From contig DITA01000058.1 of assembly GCA_002422665.1 (NCBI GenBank), positions 1 to 19,097 on the forward strand: a DNA stretch of 19,097 nt, written 5' to 3'. The DNA is from Cloacibacterium caeni_C. GTDB lineage: Bacteria; Bacteroidota; Bacteroidia; Flavobacteriales; Weeksellaceae. Of the stretch, positions 6,875 through 14,269 are shown piece after piece. The notes under the pieces are model-generated. The model was given only the letters and a program-made list of their open reading frames with translations, ran no database searches and was not told the origin of the DNA. Positions within the stretch are counted from its first letter, which is position 1, and every line of letters begins with the position of its first letter. The translations under genes and the position numbers were made by a program.

Positions 6875-8074
6875 TTATAAAACTTCGATTTGATTTTTCA
6901 ATAAATCATCGAATTCTTCTCTTTTTCTGATGAGATGCGCTTTTCCATCCAAGAATAAAACTTCGGCTGGTTTCAATCTAGAATTGAAATTTGAACTCAT
7001 CTCAAAACCATAAGCTCCTGCATTTCTGAACACTAAAACATCTCCTTCTCTAACTTCGTGTAATTTTCTGTCCCAAGCAAAAGTATCCGTTTCGCAGATG
7101 TTTCCCACAACCGTATAAATCCTTTCAGTTCCTTTCGGATTGGTTAGATTTTCGATGATGTGATATGAATCATAGAACATCGGTCTGATTAAATGGTTAA
7201 ATCCAGAGTTCACCCCTACAAAAACTGTAGCAGTTGTCTGTTTAATCACGTTAGATTTTACCAAAAAATGTCCAGATTTAGAAACCAAATATTTCCCTGG
7301 CTCAAACCACAACTCAAAATCTTTTCCAGTTTCTTTTTTGAACTGAGCGACTGCTTTTTCTACTTTTTTGCCTAGTGCTTTCACATCAGTTTCTAATTCA
7401 CCTTTTTGGTAAGGAACTTTGAAACCGCTTCCCATATCAATGTATTTAAGATTTGGGAAACTTTCTGAAAGCTCAAACATAATTTCTAAACCTTGCAAGA
7501 AAACTTCTGGGTCTTTAATCTCGCTACCAGTATGCATATGCAAACCTTCAATATTAAGATTAGTAGATTTCATCACGCGTTCTATATGACGCATTTGGTG
7601 AATAGAAATCCCAAATTTAGAATCAATGTGTCCTGTAGAAATTTTGTAATTTCCTCCCGCAAAAATATGTGGATTAATTCTTAGAAAAACCGGGTAAGAA
7701 TCGCCATATTTAGTCCCGAATTGCTCTAAAATAGAGATGTTATCAATATTAATATGAACATTTAGAGCCATTGCTTCTTCTATTTCGGCAAGGTCTACAC
7801 AATTGGGCGTAAATAAAATTCTCTCTGCCGAAAAGCCTGCTTTTAACCCTAATTTAACTTCGTTTATAGAAACACAATCAAGATTCGCTCCTAATTTTTC
7901 TACATATTTTAGGATGTTGATATTGGTGAGTGATTTACAAGCGTAGAAAAACTTAGTGCTCTCCGCAAAAGAAGTGGTGAGTTTCTCGTACTGAGATTTT
8001 ATAGAATCGGCATCATAAACATAAACCGGCGTTCCGAATTCTTCTGCAATCTGAAGCAAATCTTGATTTGTCAT
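6875..8074 (-). CDS. lysA: Diaminopimelate decarboxylase
   Basis: A 399-residue PLP enzyme of fold type III that decarboxylates meso-diaminopimelate to L-lysine, the last step of lysine synthesis, in the cytoplasm. The N-terminal TIM barrel carries the PLP lysine K47 (FFYACKSLTNI), the GHIDSKFGI and LHMHTGSEI loops, the glycine-rich phosphate loop IDMGSGFKVPY, and EPGKYLVSKSG. The C-terminal beta domain has CETDTFAWDR, contributing the catalytic Cys from the partner subunit, and NAGAYGFEMSSNFN at the active site. Full length. It has a good promoter upstream and a strong terminator downstream, so it is a single-gene unit. Confidence 0.96.
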   Translation of the reverse strand: MTNQDLLQIAEEFGTPVYVYDADSIKSQYEKLTTSFAESTKFFYACKSLTNINILKYVEKLGANLDCVSINEVKLGLKAGFSAERILFTPNCVDLAEIEEAMALNVHINIDNISILEQFGTKYGDSYPVFLRINPHIFAGGNYKISTGHIDSKFGISIHQMRHIERVMKSTNLNIEGLHMHTGSEIKDPEVFLQGLEIMFELSESFPNLKYIDMGSGFKVPYQKGELETDVKALGKKVEKAVAQFKKETGKDFELWFEPGKYLVSKSGHFLVKSNVIKQTTATVFVGVNSGFNHLIRPMFYDSYHIIENLTNPKGTERIYTVVGNICETDTFAWDRKLHEVREGDVLVFRNAGAYGFEMSSNFNSRLKPAEVLFLDGKAHLIRKREEFDDLLKNQIEVL

Positions 8075-8090
8075 AATAAAAATTTTACTG

Positions 8091-8122
8091 CAAAAATATA
8101 AATTTTAGATTTTAAAACCAAA
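8091..8122 (-). promoter_or_regulatory. lysA promoter (-33 and -7 elements)
   Basis: On the minus strand TTTG (8119-8122), a 20-bp spacer, then TATTTTTG (8091-8098). Both match the Bacteroidetes consensus, and the -7 box ends 16 bp before the ATG at 8074, giving a leader of roughly 10 bases. Confidence 0.75.
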
Positions 8123-8172
8123 CAATAATTTTATTTAGTAAAAATTATCTATTTTGAGTGCTATTTTTAGAT

Positions 8173-9393
8173 TTATTTAGGTAATTTTTCTATTTTATAC
8201 TCGTTTTTCAGTAAAGATAGTTTTAAATCGTTGATAATTTCTGGCGAAACTTTCTTCACTTCTATCTGCAATTTATTCAATTTCTTCCTAGATTGAATCT
8301 GATGGAACAATTCATAATACCCAAATGAAATCAATTTTCCTTCTTCTATAATGAGAAAAGATTTCTCGCCGAGACTTCTTCCTTTTCCTATCCAAAGTTC
8401 ATTTCTACCTTTCAGCGTAATGAGCTCTTTCAGTGTTTTATAATCGCTAAGCGATTCATTTTCGGTGATATAATGCTTCACTTTGCTGCCTTGAGAAAAA
8501 TTTTTGAACTTCAACAAAGGTTTTTCTGTGTGAACAGAGTTTTTTTCAACCTTAAATTTTCCATCAATGTAGAACAAACCATAAGGTAAAAACTGCTTCT
8601 TCGATTTATTTTGATTCAGCAACATTAGTCTCGCAATCGTATCTGTTCCCGTAAGTTCGTAGTTAATTTGCGCTACTTCTTCCTGAATATTTTGCCATTT
8701 AACCGATTTAGAATTGAATAATTTTTTAGAAACTCTAAAAATATCATCTACATAATCTTCAAAAAGAATAGCGCCAGAAGCATTTTGAAAATACACAAAC
8801 CCTTTCTCCGAAGGTAAATCTTGTGTAAGTTCTTTTATTTTATTGATATAAGATTTTGCGTTGCTTTCTTCGTGGTGCTGCTGAATAATTTCGTGGCTGT
8901 TGTCTTTGGTTTTTAACAATTTAAAAAGTTCCAAAGTAGCTCTCGCATCACCAGAAGCTCTGTGTTCATCAACCAAAGGAATCCCGATAGATTTACATAA
9001 TTTCCCCAGAGAATAACTTTTTTCATGAGGAATCAGTTTTTTTGCCAAAGGAATGGTATCTAAAGTATTGATTTTAAAATCAAAACCTAACCTTTTAAAA
9101 CTCTGACGAAGCATTCTGTAATCAAAATCTATATTGTGTCCCACTAAAATGGTTCCTTCTGTAATTTCTATGATTCTTTTCGCAATTTCATGAAATTTTG
9201 GGGCGGTTTTTACCATTTTTTGGGTAATTCCTGTCAGTTTTTGTACAAATGGAGATATTTCACTTTCTGGGTTGACAAGTGAAATAAATTGGTCTGTGAT
9301 AACGTGGCCATCATATCTGAAAATCGCAATTTCTATAATGCTTTCTTTTCTATAAGGCGCTCCGTTTCCTTCTATGTCTATTATGGTGTACAT
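8173..9393 (-). CDS. DnaQ-like 3'-5' exonuclease with degenerate GIY-YIG domain
   Basis: A 406-residue protein with an N-terminal DEDDh exonuclease domain (residues 1-162): D6 and E8 (IIDIEGNG), D91 (VGHNIDFD), H144 and D149 (EHRASGDA). All five catalytic residues are present, so it should degrade single-stranded DNA or RNA 3'-5'. Residues about 190-270 follow the GIY-YIG pattern of the UvrC/Cho family (LPSEKGFVYFQNASG, IQEEVAQINYELTG), but YIG is FED at 211-213 and the catalytic Glu is lost. The last 140 residues are unassigned. The start is ATG 9391-9393, before MYTIIDIEG; a TTG at 9417 would put a 14-bp tandem repeat into the protein. It resembles flavobacterial proteins annotated as Pol III epsilon subunits; a repair or housekeeping role is likelier than replication proofreading. 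Confidence 0.85.
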   Translation of the reverse strand: MYTIIDIEGNGAPYRKESIIEIAIFRYDGHVITDQFISLVNPESEISPFVQKLTGITQKMVKTAPKFHEIAKRIIEITEGTILVGHNIDFDYRMLRQSFKRLGFDFKINTLDTIPLAKKLIPHEKSYSLGKLCKSIGIPLVDEHRASGDARATLELFKLLKTKDNSHEIIQQHHEESNAKSYINKIKELTQDLPSEKGFVYFQNASGAILFEDYVDDIFRVSKKLFNSKSVKWQNIQEEVAQINYELTGTDTIARLMLLNQNKSKKQFLPYGLFYIDGKFKVEKNSVHTEKPLLKFKNFSQGSKVKHYITENESLSDYKTLKELITLKGRNELWIGKGRSLGEKSFLIIEEGKLISFGYYELFHQIQSRKKLNKLQIEVKKVSPEIINDLKLSLLKNEYKIEKLPK

Positions 9394-9403
9394 TATTTTG
9401 CTT

Positions 9404-9431
9404 TCGGCTTTCAGCAATCGGCTTTCAGCAA
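9404..9431 (-). repeat. Perfect 14-bp tandem duplication (two heptamer types)
   Basis: TCGGCTTTCAGCAA occurs twice without a gap (9404-9417, 9418-9431). Each copy is two related heptamers, TCGGCTT and TCAGCAA. It lies in the upstream region of the exonuclease gene, 11 bp before its ATG, and so is probably in the leader or promoter. Its GC content is well above the flanks. Confidence 0.9.
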
Positions 9432-9459
9432 AAAGCGACTACAGAATTTTAATAAAATT

Positions 9460-9492
9460 TCCCACAAATTTACGGTTTATAAATTGGTGGGA
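9460..9492 (-). terminator. Probable terminator of the HerA-like gene
   Basis: TCCCAC (9460-9465) pairs with GTGGGA (9487-9492). After one mismatch, AATTT (9467-9471) pairs with AAATT (9481-9485), closing a loop of about 9 bases. On the minus strand an AT-rich tract with several T runs follows. It lies 23 bases past the stop and would separate the gene from the exonuclease gene. Confidence 0.5.
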
Positions 9493-9514
9493 TTTATAAA
9501 ATTATAAGATTTTT

Positions 9515-11050
9515 TTACCTTCTCATCTTCAAACCAAACATTCCTAGGACAAATTTGGCGCCTTCTCTAGCTAAAGTTGTGGTGAATGTTCTTCCAGCTC
9601 TAGATTTCATGACTTGTTCGAACATTCCCGGTTCTTCTTTAGGTTGTCTTGCCGTAGATTTTTCTTGTGCTACTTCTTTTTCTACTTCCGCAGCTTGTTC
9701 CATGCGTTTCGCTAAAATTTCGTAGGCTGATTCTTTGTCTACCTCATTTTTATATTTTTTAACCAAATCAGAAGAATTAACCAAATCATCTATCTCTTCA
9801 GAAGTCAAAACATCCATTCTAGATTCTGGAGAAATCAAATAAGTATGAACCAATGGAGTTGGAATTCCCTTCTCGTCAAGCGCTGTGACGAAAGCTTCAC
9901 CAATTCCTAAATTCTGAATTAAATTGGCTGCATCATAATATTCGGTAATAGGATAATTTTCTACCGCTTTATCAATTTCTTTTCTGTCTTTTGCCGTGAA
10001 ACCACGCAAAGCGTGCTGAATTTTAAGCCCTAATTGAGAAAGTACATTTTCTGGAACATCTCCCGGAATTTGAGTAATAAAATAAATTCCTACTCCTTTT
10101 GAACGAATAAGTTTCACCATCGTTTCTATCTGCGAAAGCAAAGCTTTACTCGCTTCATTGAAAATCAAATGCGCTTCGTCTATAAAAAGAACTAATTTTG
10201 GTTTTCCGCTATCTCCTTCTTCTGGAAAAGTCATGTAAATTTCTGCAAAAAGCGAAAGCATAAACGTAGAAAACAATTGCGGTTGGTTCTGAATATCTGA
10301 AACTCTCAAAACGTTTACTACGCCTTTTCCGCCTCTGGTTTGCAGTAAATCTTCAACATCAAAACTTGGTTCACCGAAAAAACTCGTTGCTCCTTGTTGT
10401 TCCATCGCTACAATTGAACGAAGAATTGCACCTAGAGAAGCTGGAGAAATAGAACCATAATTATCTGCTAATTCTTTTTTGCCATCAGCATTATCGGTTA
10501 CATATTGCAAAACTTTTTTCAAATCATCTAAATCAATGAGCGGCAATGCTTTGTCATCTGCATATTTGAAAACGATTGACATAATACTTGACTGCGTTTC
10601 ATTCAATCCTAAAATTTTAGAAAGTAAAACTGGACCAAATTCTGTAACAGTTGCTCTTAGTTTCAAACCTTTTTCCGCAGAAATGGTCATGAGTTCTACT
10701 GGAAAAGATTGCGGCTGATATGGCAATTTTGTTTTCGCATATCTTTCGTTGATTTTATCATTTTGTTCGCCTTCTACAGCGATTCCAGAAAGGTCACCTT
10801 TGATATCCATCACTAAAGTTGGAATACCTTTATGCGAAAGCTGTTCTACGAAAACTTGAAGGGTTTTGGTCTTTCCTGTACCTGTTGCTCCCGCAATCAG
10901 ACCATGTCTATTGACTGTTTTTAGAGGAACGGTAACATCTACTTTAGTAATTACTTCTCCGTCTAACATTCCCTTTCCTAGAACGATATATTCTCCTTTT
11001 GGTTGATATCTAGAGTTAAGTTCTTCTATAAATTTTGATTTGTTAGCCAT
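9515..11050 (-). CDS. HerA-like ATPase (DUF853 / YjgR type)
   Basis: A 511-residue P-loop ATPase of the HerA/FtsK superfamily, DUF853 branch (E. coli YjgR). Walker A GATGTGKT is at 54-61 (HGLIAGATGTGKTKTLQ), then VMDIKGDLSG, and Walker B LVLFIDEAHLIF near residue 290. The sensor-like FITQIPGDVPENVLSQLG follows, then an Arg-containing segment (HALRGFTAKDRKEI). The tail contains a charged helix and ends LGMFGLKMRR. The length is normal for the family. YjgR-type proteins are widespread single genes of uncertain role, unlike the shorter archaeal HerA that pairs with NurA. A nuclease gene lies next door, but a probable terminator lies between. The ATG at 11050 is followed by MANKSKFIEEL. Confidence 0.9.
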   Translation of the reverse strand: MANKSKFIEELNSRYQPKGEYIVLGKGMLDGEVITKVDVTVPLKTVNRHGLIAGATGTGKTKTLQVFVEQLSHKGIPTLVMDIKGDLSGIAVEGEQNDKINERYAKTKLPYQPQSFPVELMTISAEKGLKLRATVTEFGPVLLSKILGLNETQSSIMSIVFKYADDKALPLIDLDDLKKVLQYVTDNADGKKELADNYGSISPASLGAILRSIVAMEQQGATSFFGEPSFDVEDLLQTRGGKGVVNVLRVSDIQNQPQLFSTFMLSLFAEIYMTFPEEGDSGKPKLVLFIDEAHLIFNEASKALLSQIETMVKLIRSKGVGIYFITQIPGDVPENVLSQLGLKIQHALRGFTAKDRKEIDKAVENYPITEYYDAANLIQNLGIGEAFVTALDEKGIPTPLVHTYLISPESRMDVLTSEEIDDLVNSSDLVKKYKNEVDKESAYEILAKRMEQAAEVEKEVAQEKSTARQPKEEPGMFEQVMKSRAGRTFTTTLAREGAKFVLGMFGLKMRR

Positions 11051-11140
11051 TTTTACTTTTTTTTAATTTTTAAATTTAAAAAATTTAGAAATACTTCTGC
11101 GAATTATTTTTTAAATGTATTTTTGCCCTGATTAAAATCA

Positions 11141-11173
11141 TTTGCTTAATAAGACAAATTTGTCCTATTTTTG
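11141..11173 (+). promoter_or_regulatory. Promoter of the small Cys protein/copper receptor unit
   Basis: TTTG (11141-11144), a 21-bp spacer, then TATTTTTG (11166-11173), both matching the Bacteroidetes consensus. Only 7 bases separate the -7 box from the ATG at 11181, so the transcript would be leaderless or nearly so. A second exact -7 box, TATTTTTG at 11118-11125, lacks a good -33 partner but would give a leader of about 50 bases. Confidence 0.6.
11148..11169. promoter_or_regulatory. 22-bp palindrome in the promoter (candidate operator)
   Basis: The core GACAAATTTGTC (11153-11164) is a perfect 12-bp palindrome. Outside one mismatched pair the symmetry continues with AATA on the left and TATT on the right, making 10 of 11 pairs over 22 bp. 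It fills the spacer between the -33 and -7 elements and overlaps the start of the -7 box, a typical place for a repressor. The cognate regulator is unknown; a copper or iron sensor would suit the downstream genes. Confidence 0.6.
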
Positions 11174-11180
11174 TAATGCA

Positions 11181-11549
11181 ATGAAAAGTGCTATTTCTTT
11201 CATATTATCTTCAATTATATTTCTGGCAAGTTTCCAGAACTCACTTTTCTATGTAGACTATCAAATCAATACAGAATTCTACGAAACATATTGTATCAAC
11301 AAACAAAAACCAGAATTAGACTGTAACGGTAAATGTCAGGTAAAGAAAGCAACGGAGCAATCTCAAAATCCAACTTCGCAAATTAAATATGCTTTTGAAC
11401 TGAACATTCTCCCTTCTAAACCCATAGAAACTGAAATCAAAAATCCTTTTTCTTTGGAACTCAAATCTAAAAAGTTTTCATATAACCATATTTTCACTTT
11501 AGATGGTTATACTCACATACTCCCGGATCCTCCGAAAAATTTAGCTTAA
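11181..11549 (+). CDS. Small exported or anchored three-Cys protein, copper-unit partner
   Basis: A 122-residue protein with an N-terminal hydrophobic segment (ISFILSSIIFLASF) acting as a signal peptide or anchor. The segment after it holds three cysteines, C38, C48 and C52, in YCINKQKPELDCNGKCQVKK (C-x9-C-x3-C), like a small metal or disulfide motif that I recall from other Bacteroidetes proteins. The rest is polar with no known domain and ends near ILPDPPKNLA. ATG 11181-11183 is chosen because the hydrophobic segment follows at once; a TTG at 11142 would lie in the promoter. It is followed 93 bp later by the copper-type receptor. A role as metal chaperone, sensor or receptor accessory is inferred only from this pairing. 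Confidence 0.7.
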   Translation: MKSAISFILSSIIFLASFQNSLFYVDYQINTEFYETYCINKQKPELDCNGKCQVKKATEQSQNPTSQIKYAFELNILPSKPIETEIKNPFSLELKSKKFSYNHIFTLDGYTHILPDPPKNLA

Positions 11550-11642
11550 ATCTAATCACTTTTTTCGCTCAGAACATTTCTCTTTATCATGATTTGATGA
11601 AGTGCAGTGACACATGATTATTTAATCTAAATTTTAAAAACA

Positions 11643-13643
11643 ATGAATATTAAACTTTATAGCATTGCTGCAATATTTTTTGCAACAACTCACACTTTAT
11701 TTGCTCAACAAGAACAAGACAGCACTTACCGAAATATAGAAGTAGTAAAAATCACCAAAGTTTTACCTAAATCACAAAACAAACAAAACTTAGAAACTAA
11801 ACAATCTGATTTACTGAATCACGATGCAGGAAAATTCCTGAATTCTATCCCAGAAATTAACGGAATTAAAAAAGCTGGAAATTATGCTACTGATCCTGTT
11901 TTAAGAGGTTTCAAATATGAGCAGTTGAATATTGTTATTGACGGAGCAGCTCATGCCGTAAATGCGTGCCCAAGTAGAATGGATCCTGCAGTTTCTCAAG
12001 TGAATATGAACATGGTTCAAGAAGCTGAAATTTACAAAGGTCCTTATCATTTTCGATACGGAAATTCTTTCGGAGGAACCATTAATTTCGTAACACTTGC
12101 TCCAGAATTTACTGAAAAATTAAAACTAGGTGGTAGAATTTCATCCGGCTACGAAAGCAACGGGAACGTTTTTAGAAATGAATTATTTTCTCAACTTTCA
12201 CACCAAAAAATTGTTTGGGATTTATTCGGTTCTTATCAAAAAGGAGACCGTTACAAAGACGGAAACGGTAACGAAGTGCGTTCTGCTTTTCTAAGATACA
12301 ACATGGGAACTAAAGGAAATTTCAAATGGAATGACCAAAATGTAACCACATTACAAATCAATACCAATCAAGGAAGAGATGTAGAATTTGCTGCACTAAA
12401 CATGGATTTAATCTATGATAAAACATGGATGTTTCAGTTAAAACATTTGGCAGAATTCAACCAAAAATATTTAAAACATTTAGATTTTAATTCTTACTAC
12501 TCTTTCGTAGACCATTCTATGGGAACTCCTGATAGAAAAATGGTTTCTGACGTACAATCTACCACTTATGGAGCCCGATTAGAATCTAAATTCGCTTTTG
12601 GAAAAAACACTTTCTACACTGGCTTAGATTATAAACATGAAGGCGCAGAAAATATCAGAATGATTATGCCTGCAATGATGCCAATGAGAGACGGAACCTC
12701 TTGGCAAGATTCTTCTATTGACCAAATCGGCTGGTTTAATGAATATCAAATCAATTTTAAAAATTCAAAATTAGTAGCTTCTCTTCGTTTAGATTACAAT
12801 AAAGGTGATGCAAAAGCACTTTCTAATCTATTCAAAACACTTTACGGAGACGGAAAAGCAGAAAATTTTAATCACAGCTTAAGTTTAGGATACAATAAAA
12901 ACTTGTGCAACCATAATCAGTTAGGAATTTGGCTAGGAAGAGCACAACGCAGTGGAAGTTTAACCGAAAGATATATCAATAGATTTGCTGTAGGAATAGA
13001 CGCTTATGAATTAGTAGGAAATCCTGATTTAAAACCTGAAACCAACAATCAAATCGACCTTATTTTCACCCATAAAAAAGATAATATTTTCTTTCAAGCA
13101 GATGTTTTCTATTCTTATTTAGAAAATTATATTTCTGGAGTGATTGTTCCCATCAAACCGTATTCTATGACGGCACCAGGAACCAGACAAATCCAAAATA
13201 TAGAAAAAGCCTTAAAAACAGGAGTGGAAACCAGATTTAATTGGCAATTTTTACCAAAATTCCGCACAGAATTCGCAGCAGCTTACACGTATGCAGAAGA
13301 CATGAACACCAATAATCCTTTGCCAGAAATCGCTCCGCTAGATTTCCGTTGGAATGTTTTAGCAGATTTTTCGCCAGTAAGTTTGGGACTTCATTACAGA
13401 TATTCAGCAAAACAAAGCAAAATCAATCCTACTTTTGGTGAATTTACTACTCCAGAATTTTCAGTGTTTGATTTCACCTCAAAATACAATGTTTTCAAAA
13501 ATGCTACTTTAAGTTTTGATGTTTTAAACATTTTTGACCGTGCTTATGCAGAACATTTAAACAGAACACTTTCTACCAATAAAAAACAAAGAATTTTAGC
13601 AGTTGGTAGAAGCTTCAACATTGGATTTAGCTATAATTTTTAA
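11643..13643 (+). CDS. TonB-dependent copper receptor (OprC-like)
   Basis: A 666-residue outer-membrane active transporter. Signal peptide 1-21 (cleaved after TLFA), a possible TonB box around EVVKI (33-37), a plug domain about 50-155 (LRGFKYEQLNIVIDG, VQEAEIYKGPYHFRYGNSF), then a barrel ending in Phe (FNIGFSYNF). The plug has ACPSRMDPA with C109 and M113, and a barrel loop has VDHSMGTPDRKM with H291 and M293. These match the CxxxM and HxM halves of the copper(I) site described for Pseudomonas OprC, so copper is the likely substrate. It lacks the N-terminal carboxypeptidase-like domain common in Bacteroidetes SusC-type receptors. A strong terminator follows. Heme or another metal is less likely. 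Confidence 0.85.
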   Translation: MNIKLYSIAAIFFATTHTLFAQQEQDSTYRNIEVVKITKVLPKSQNKQNLETKQSDLLNHDAGKFLNSIPEINGIKKAGNYATDPVLRGFKYEQLNIVIDGAAHAVNACPSRMDPAVSQVNMNMVQEAEIYKGPYHFRYGNSFGGTINFVTLAPEFTEKLKLGGRISSGYESNGNVFRNELFSQLSHQKIVWDLFGSYQKGDRYKDGNGNEVRSAFLRYNMGTKGNFKWNDQNVTTLQINTNQGRDVEFAALNMDLIYDKTWMFQLKHLAEFNQKYLKHLDFNSYYSFVDHSMGTPDRKMVSDVQSTTYGARLESKFAFGKNTFYTGLDYKHEGAENIRMIMPAMMPMRDGTSWQDSSIDQIGWFNEYQINFKNSKLVASLRLDYNKGDAKALSNLFKTLYGDGKAENFNHSLSLGYNKNLCNHNQLGIWLGRAQRSGSLTERYINRFAVGIDAYELVGNPDLKPETNNQIDLIFTHKKDNIFFQADVFYSYLENYISGVIVPIKPYSMTAPGTRQIQNIEKALKTGVETRFNWQFLPKFRTEFAAAYTYAEDMNTNNPLPEIAPLDFRWNVLADFSPVSLGLHYRYSAKQSKINPTFGEFTTPEFSVFDFTSKYNVFKNATLSFDVLNIFDRAYAEHLNRTLSTNKKQRILAVGRSFNIGFSYNF

Positions 13644-13654
13644 TACTTTTTTAT

Positions 13655-13698
13655 CTTTTGTGTCTAAAACATTTTAGGCACAAAAGTTTTATTTTTTA
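13655..13698 (+). terminator. Intrinsic terminator of the copper receptor gene
   Basis: CTTTTGTGTCTAAAA (13655-13669) faces TTTTAGGCACAAAAG (13672-13686): 15 positions with one G-U pair, the innermost ones forming the loop. TTTTATTTTTTA follows. It starts 11 bases past the stop codon. Confidence 0.9.
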
Positions 13699-13704
13699 GT
13701 CTAA

Positions 13705-13734
13705 GTAAGCCTAGCGAATTTTCCTAGGCTTTAC
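13705..13734. terminator. Second hairpin after the copper receptor gene
   Basis: GTAAGCCTAG (13705-13714) faces CTAGGCTTTAC (13724-13734) across a 9-base loop, pairing all ten bases with one bulged T. Only TTTT follows it. It could be a backup terminator, or work on the opposite strand. Confidence 0.5.
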
Positions 13735-13743
13735 TTTTAGAAG

Positions 13744-13784
13744 ATTGACAAACCTCATCTCTTTTTACGCATGAGAATGTCAAT
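13744..13784. promoter_or_regulatory. Composite inverted repeat upstream of the Gre-like gene
   Basis: ATTGACA (13744-13750) pairs with TGTCAAT (13778-13784), and inside it CTCAT (13754-13758) pairs with ATGAG (13771-13775) around a 12-base loop. It abuts the -7 box at 13784, so it is more likely a DNA operator than part of the transcript. The Crp/Fnr protein encoded by the same operon is a natural candidate to bind here. Confidence 0.5.
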
Positions 13785-13801
13785 AATTTTGCTTAAATTT
13801 G
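13784..13801 (+). promoter_or_regulatory. Two -7 boxes for the Gre-like/Crp-Fnr operon
   Basis: TAATTTTG (13784-13791) and TAAATTTG (13794-13801) both match TAnnTTTG and lie 34 and 24 bp before the ATG at 13826. Neither has a clear TTTG at the -33 spacing, which fits a promoter needing an activator. Confidence 0.45.
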
Positions 13802-13825
13802 TTAATCATCAAAAATAAAAAAATC

Positions 13826-14269
13826 ATGGATAAAGCATTTATTTTATCTAGCATTATAGATGAGTATCAAAAAGTTATTGACAACCTAAAAGCTTCGGTG
13901 GAACGCTATAAGCATGAATCTGATATTGACGAAGATAACACGTTAGACCCAGAAGATTATGCCAGACAAACTGAAGCCAAAGACATGCAACTTCGCTTTG
14001 AAAAAATGCTGAACGAAGCCAAACAAAATCTGAAATTTTTGGAAGATTCTAAATCAGAAACTAAGGAAATTGCAGAAGCGGGTGCTGTATTAGAGACCGA
14101 TAAGAATTACCTGTTCATCGGAGTTTCAGTTCCAGCATTTAAATTGGGAGACAAGGATGTGATTTCGTTCTCAGAAGATGCTCCTATTTACAAAAACGTA
14201 AAAGGAAAAACACCTGGCGAAACCATAGAAATGGGCAATAATAACTTTGAAATTAAAAATATTTTTTAA
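13826..14269 (+). CDS. GreA/GreB-like protein
   Basis: A 147-residue protein with the two-part build of transcript-cleavage factors. Residues 1 to about 75 form a coiled-coil hairpin (IIDEYQKVIDNLKASVERY ... FEKMLNEAKQNLKFLED) with an acidic tip at 33-44 (DIDEDNTLDPED). In GreA, acidic tip residues reach the RNA-polymerase active site. The C-terminal part resembles the GreA FKBP-like domain (DAPIYKNVKGKTPGETIEM, ending FEIKNIF). It is shorter and more divergent than housekeeping GreA, so it may be a Gre-factor paralogue. ATG 13826 is chosen; a TTG at 13799 overlaps the -7 box. The stop codon is directly followed by the Crp/Fnr ATG. Confidence 0.7.
   Translation: MDKAFILSSIIDEYQKVIDNLKASVERYKHESDIDEDNTLDPEDYARQTEAKDMQLRFEKMLNEAKQNLKFLEDSKSETKEIAEAGAVLETDKNYLFIGVSVPAFKLGDKDVISFSEDAPIYKNVKGKTPGETIEMGNNNFEIKNIF

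Noticed and set aside
9394..9417. TTG start adding eight residues to the exonuclease
   Set aside because: The extra residues are encoded by the tandem repeat, and the exonuclease fold begins immediately after the ATG at 9393. The ATG is the simpler start.
9515..11050. HerA-like gene as a phage-defence component
   Set aside because: The protein is the common DUF853/YjgR type, and its neighbours are lysine synthesis and housekeeping genes. No SIR2, DUF4297 or other known defence partner is present.
11553..11640. Possible hairpin between the small Cys gene and the receptor gene (ATCATG/CATGAT)
   Set aside because: The pairing is only six bases across a long loop, with no T-run. It does not stand above chance in AT-rich DNA.
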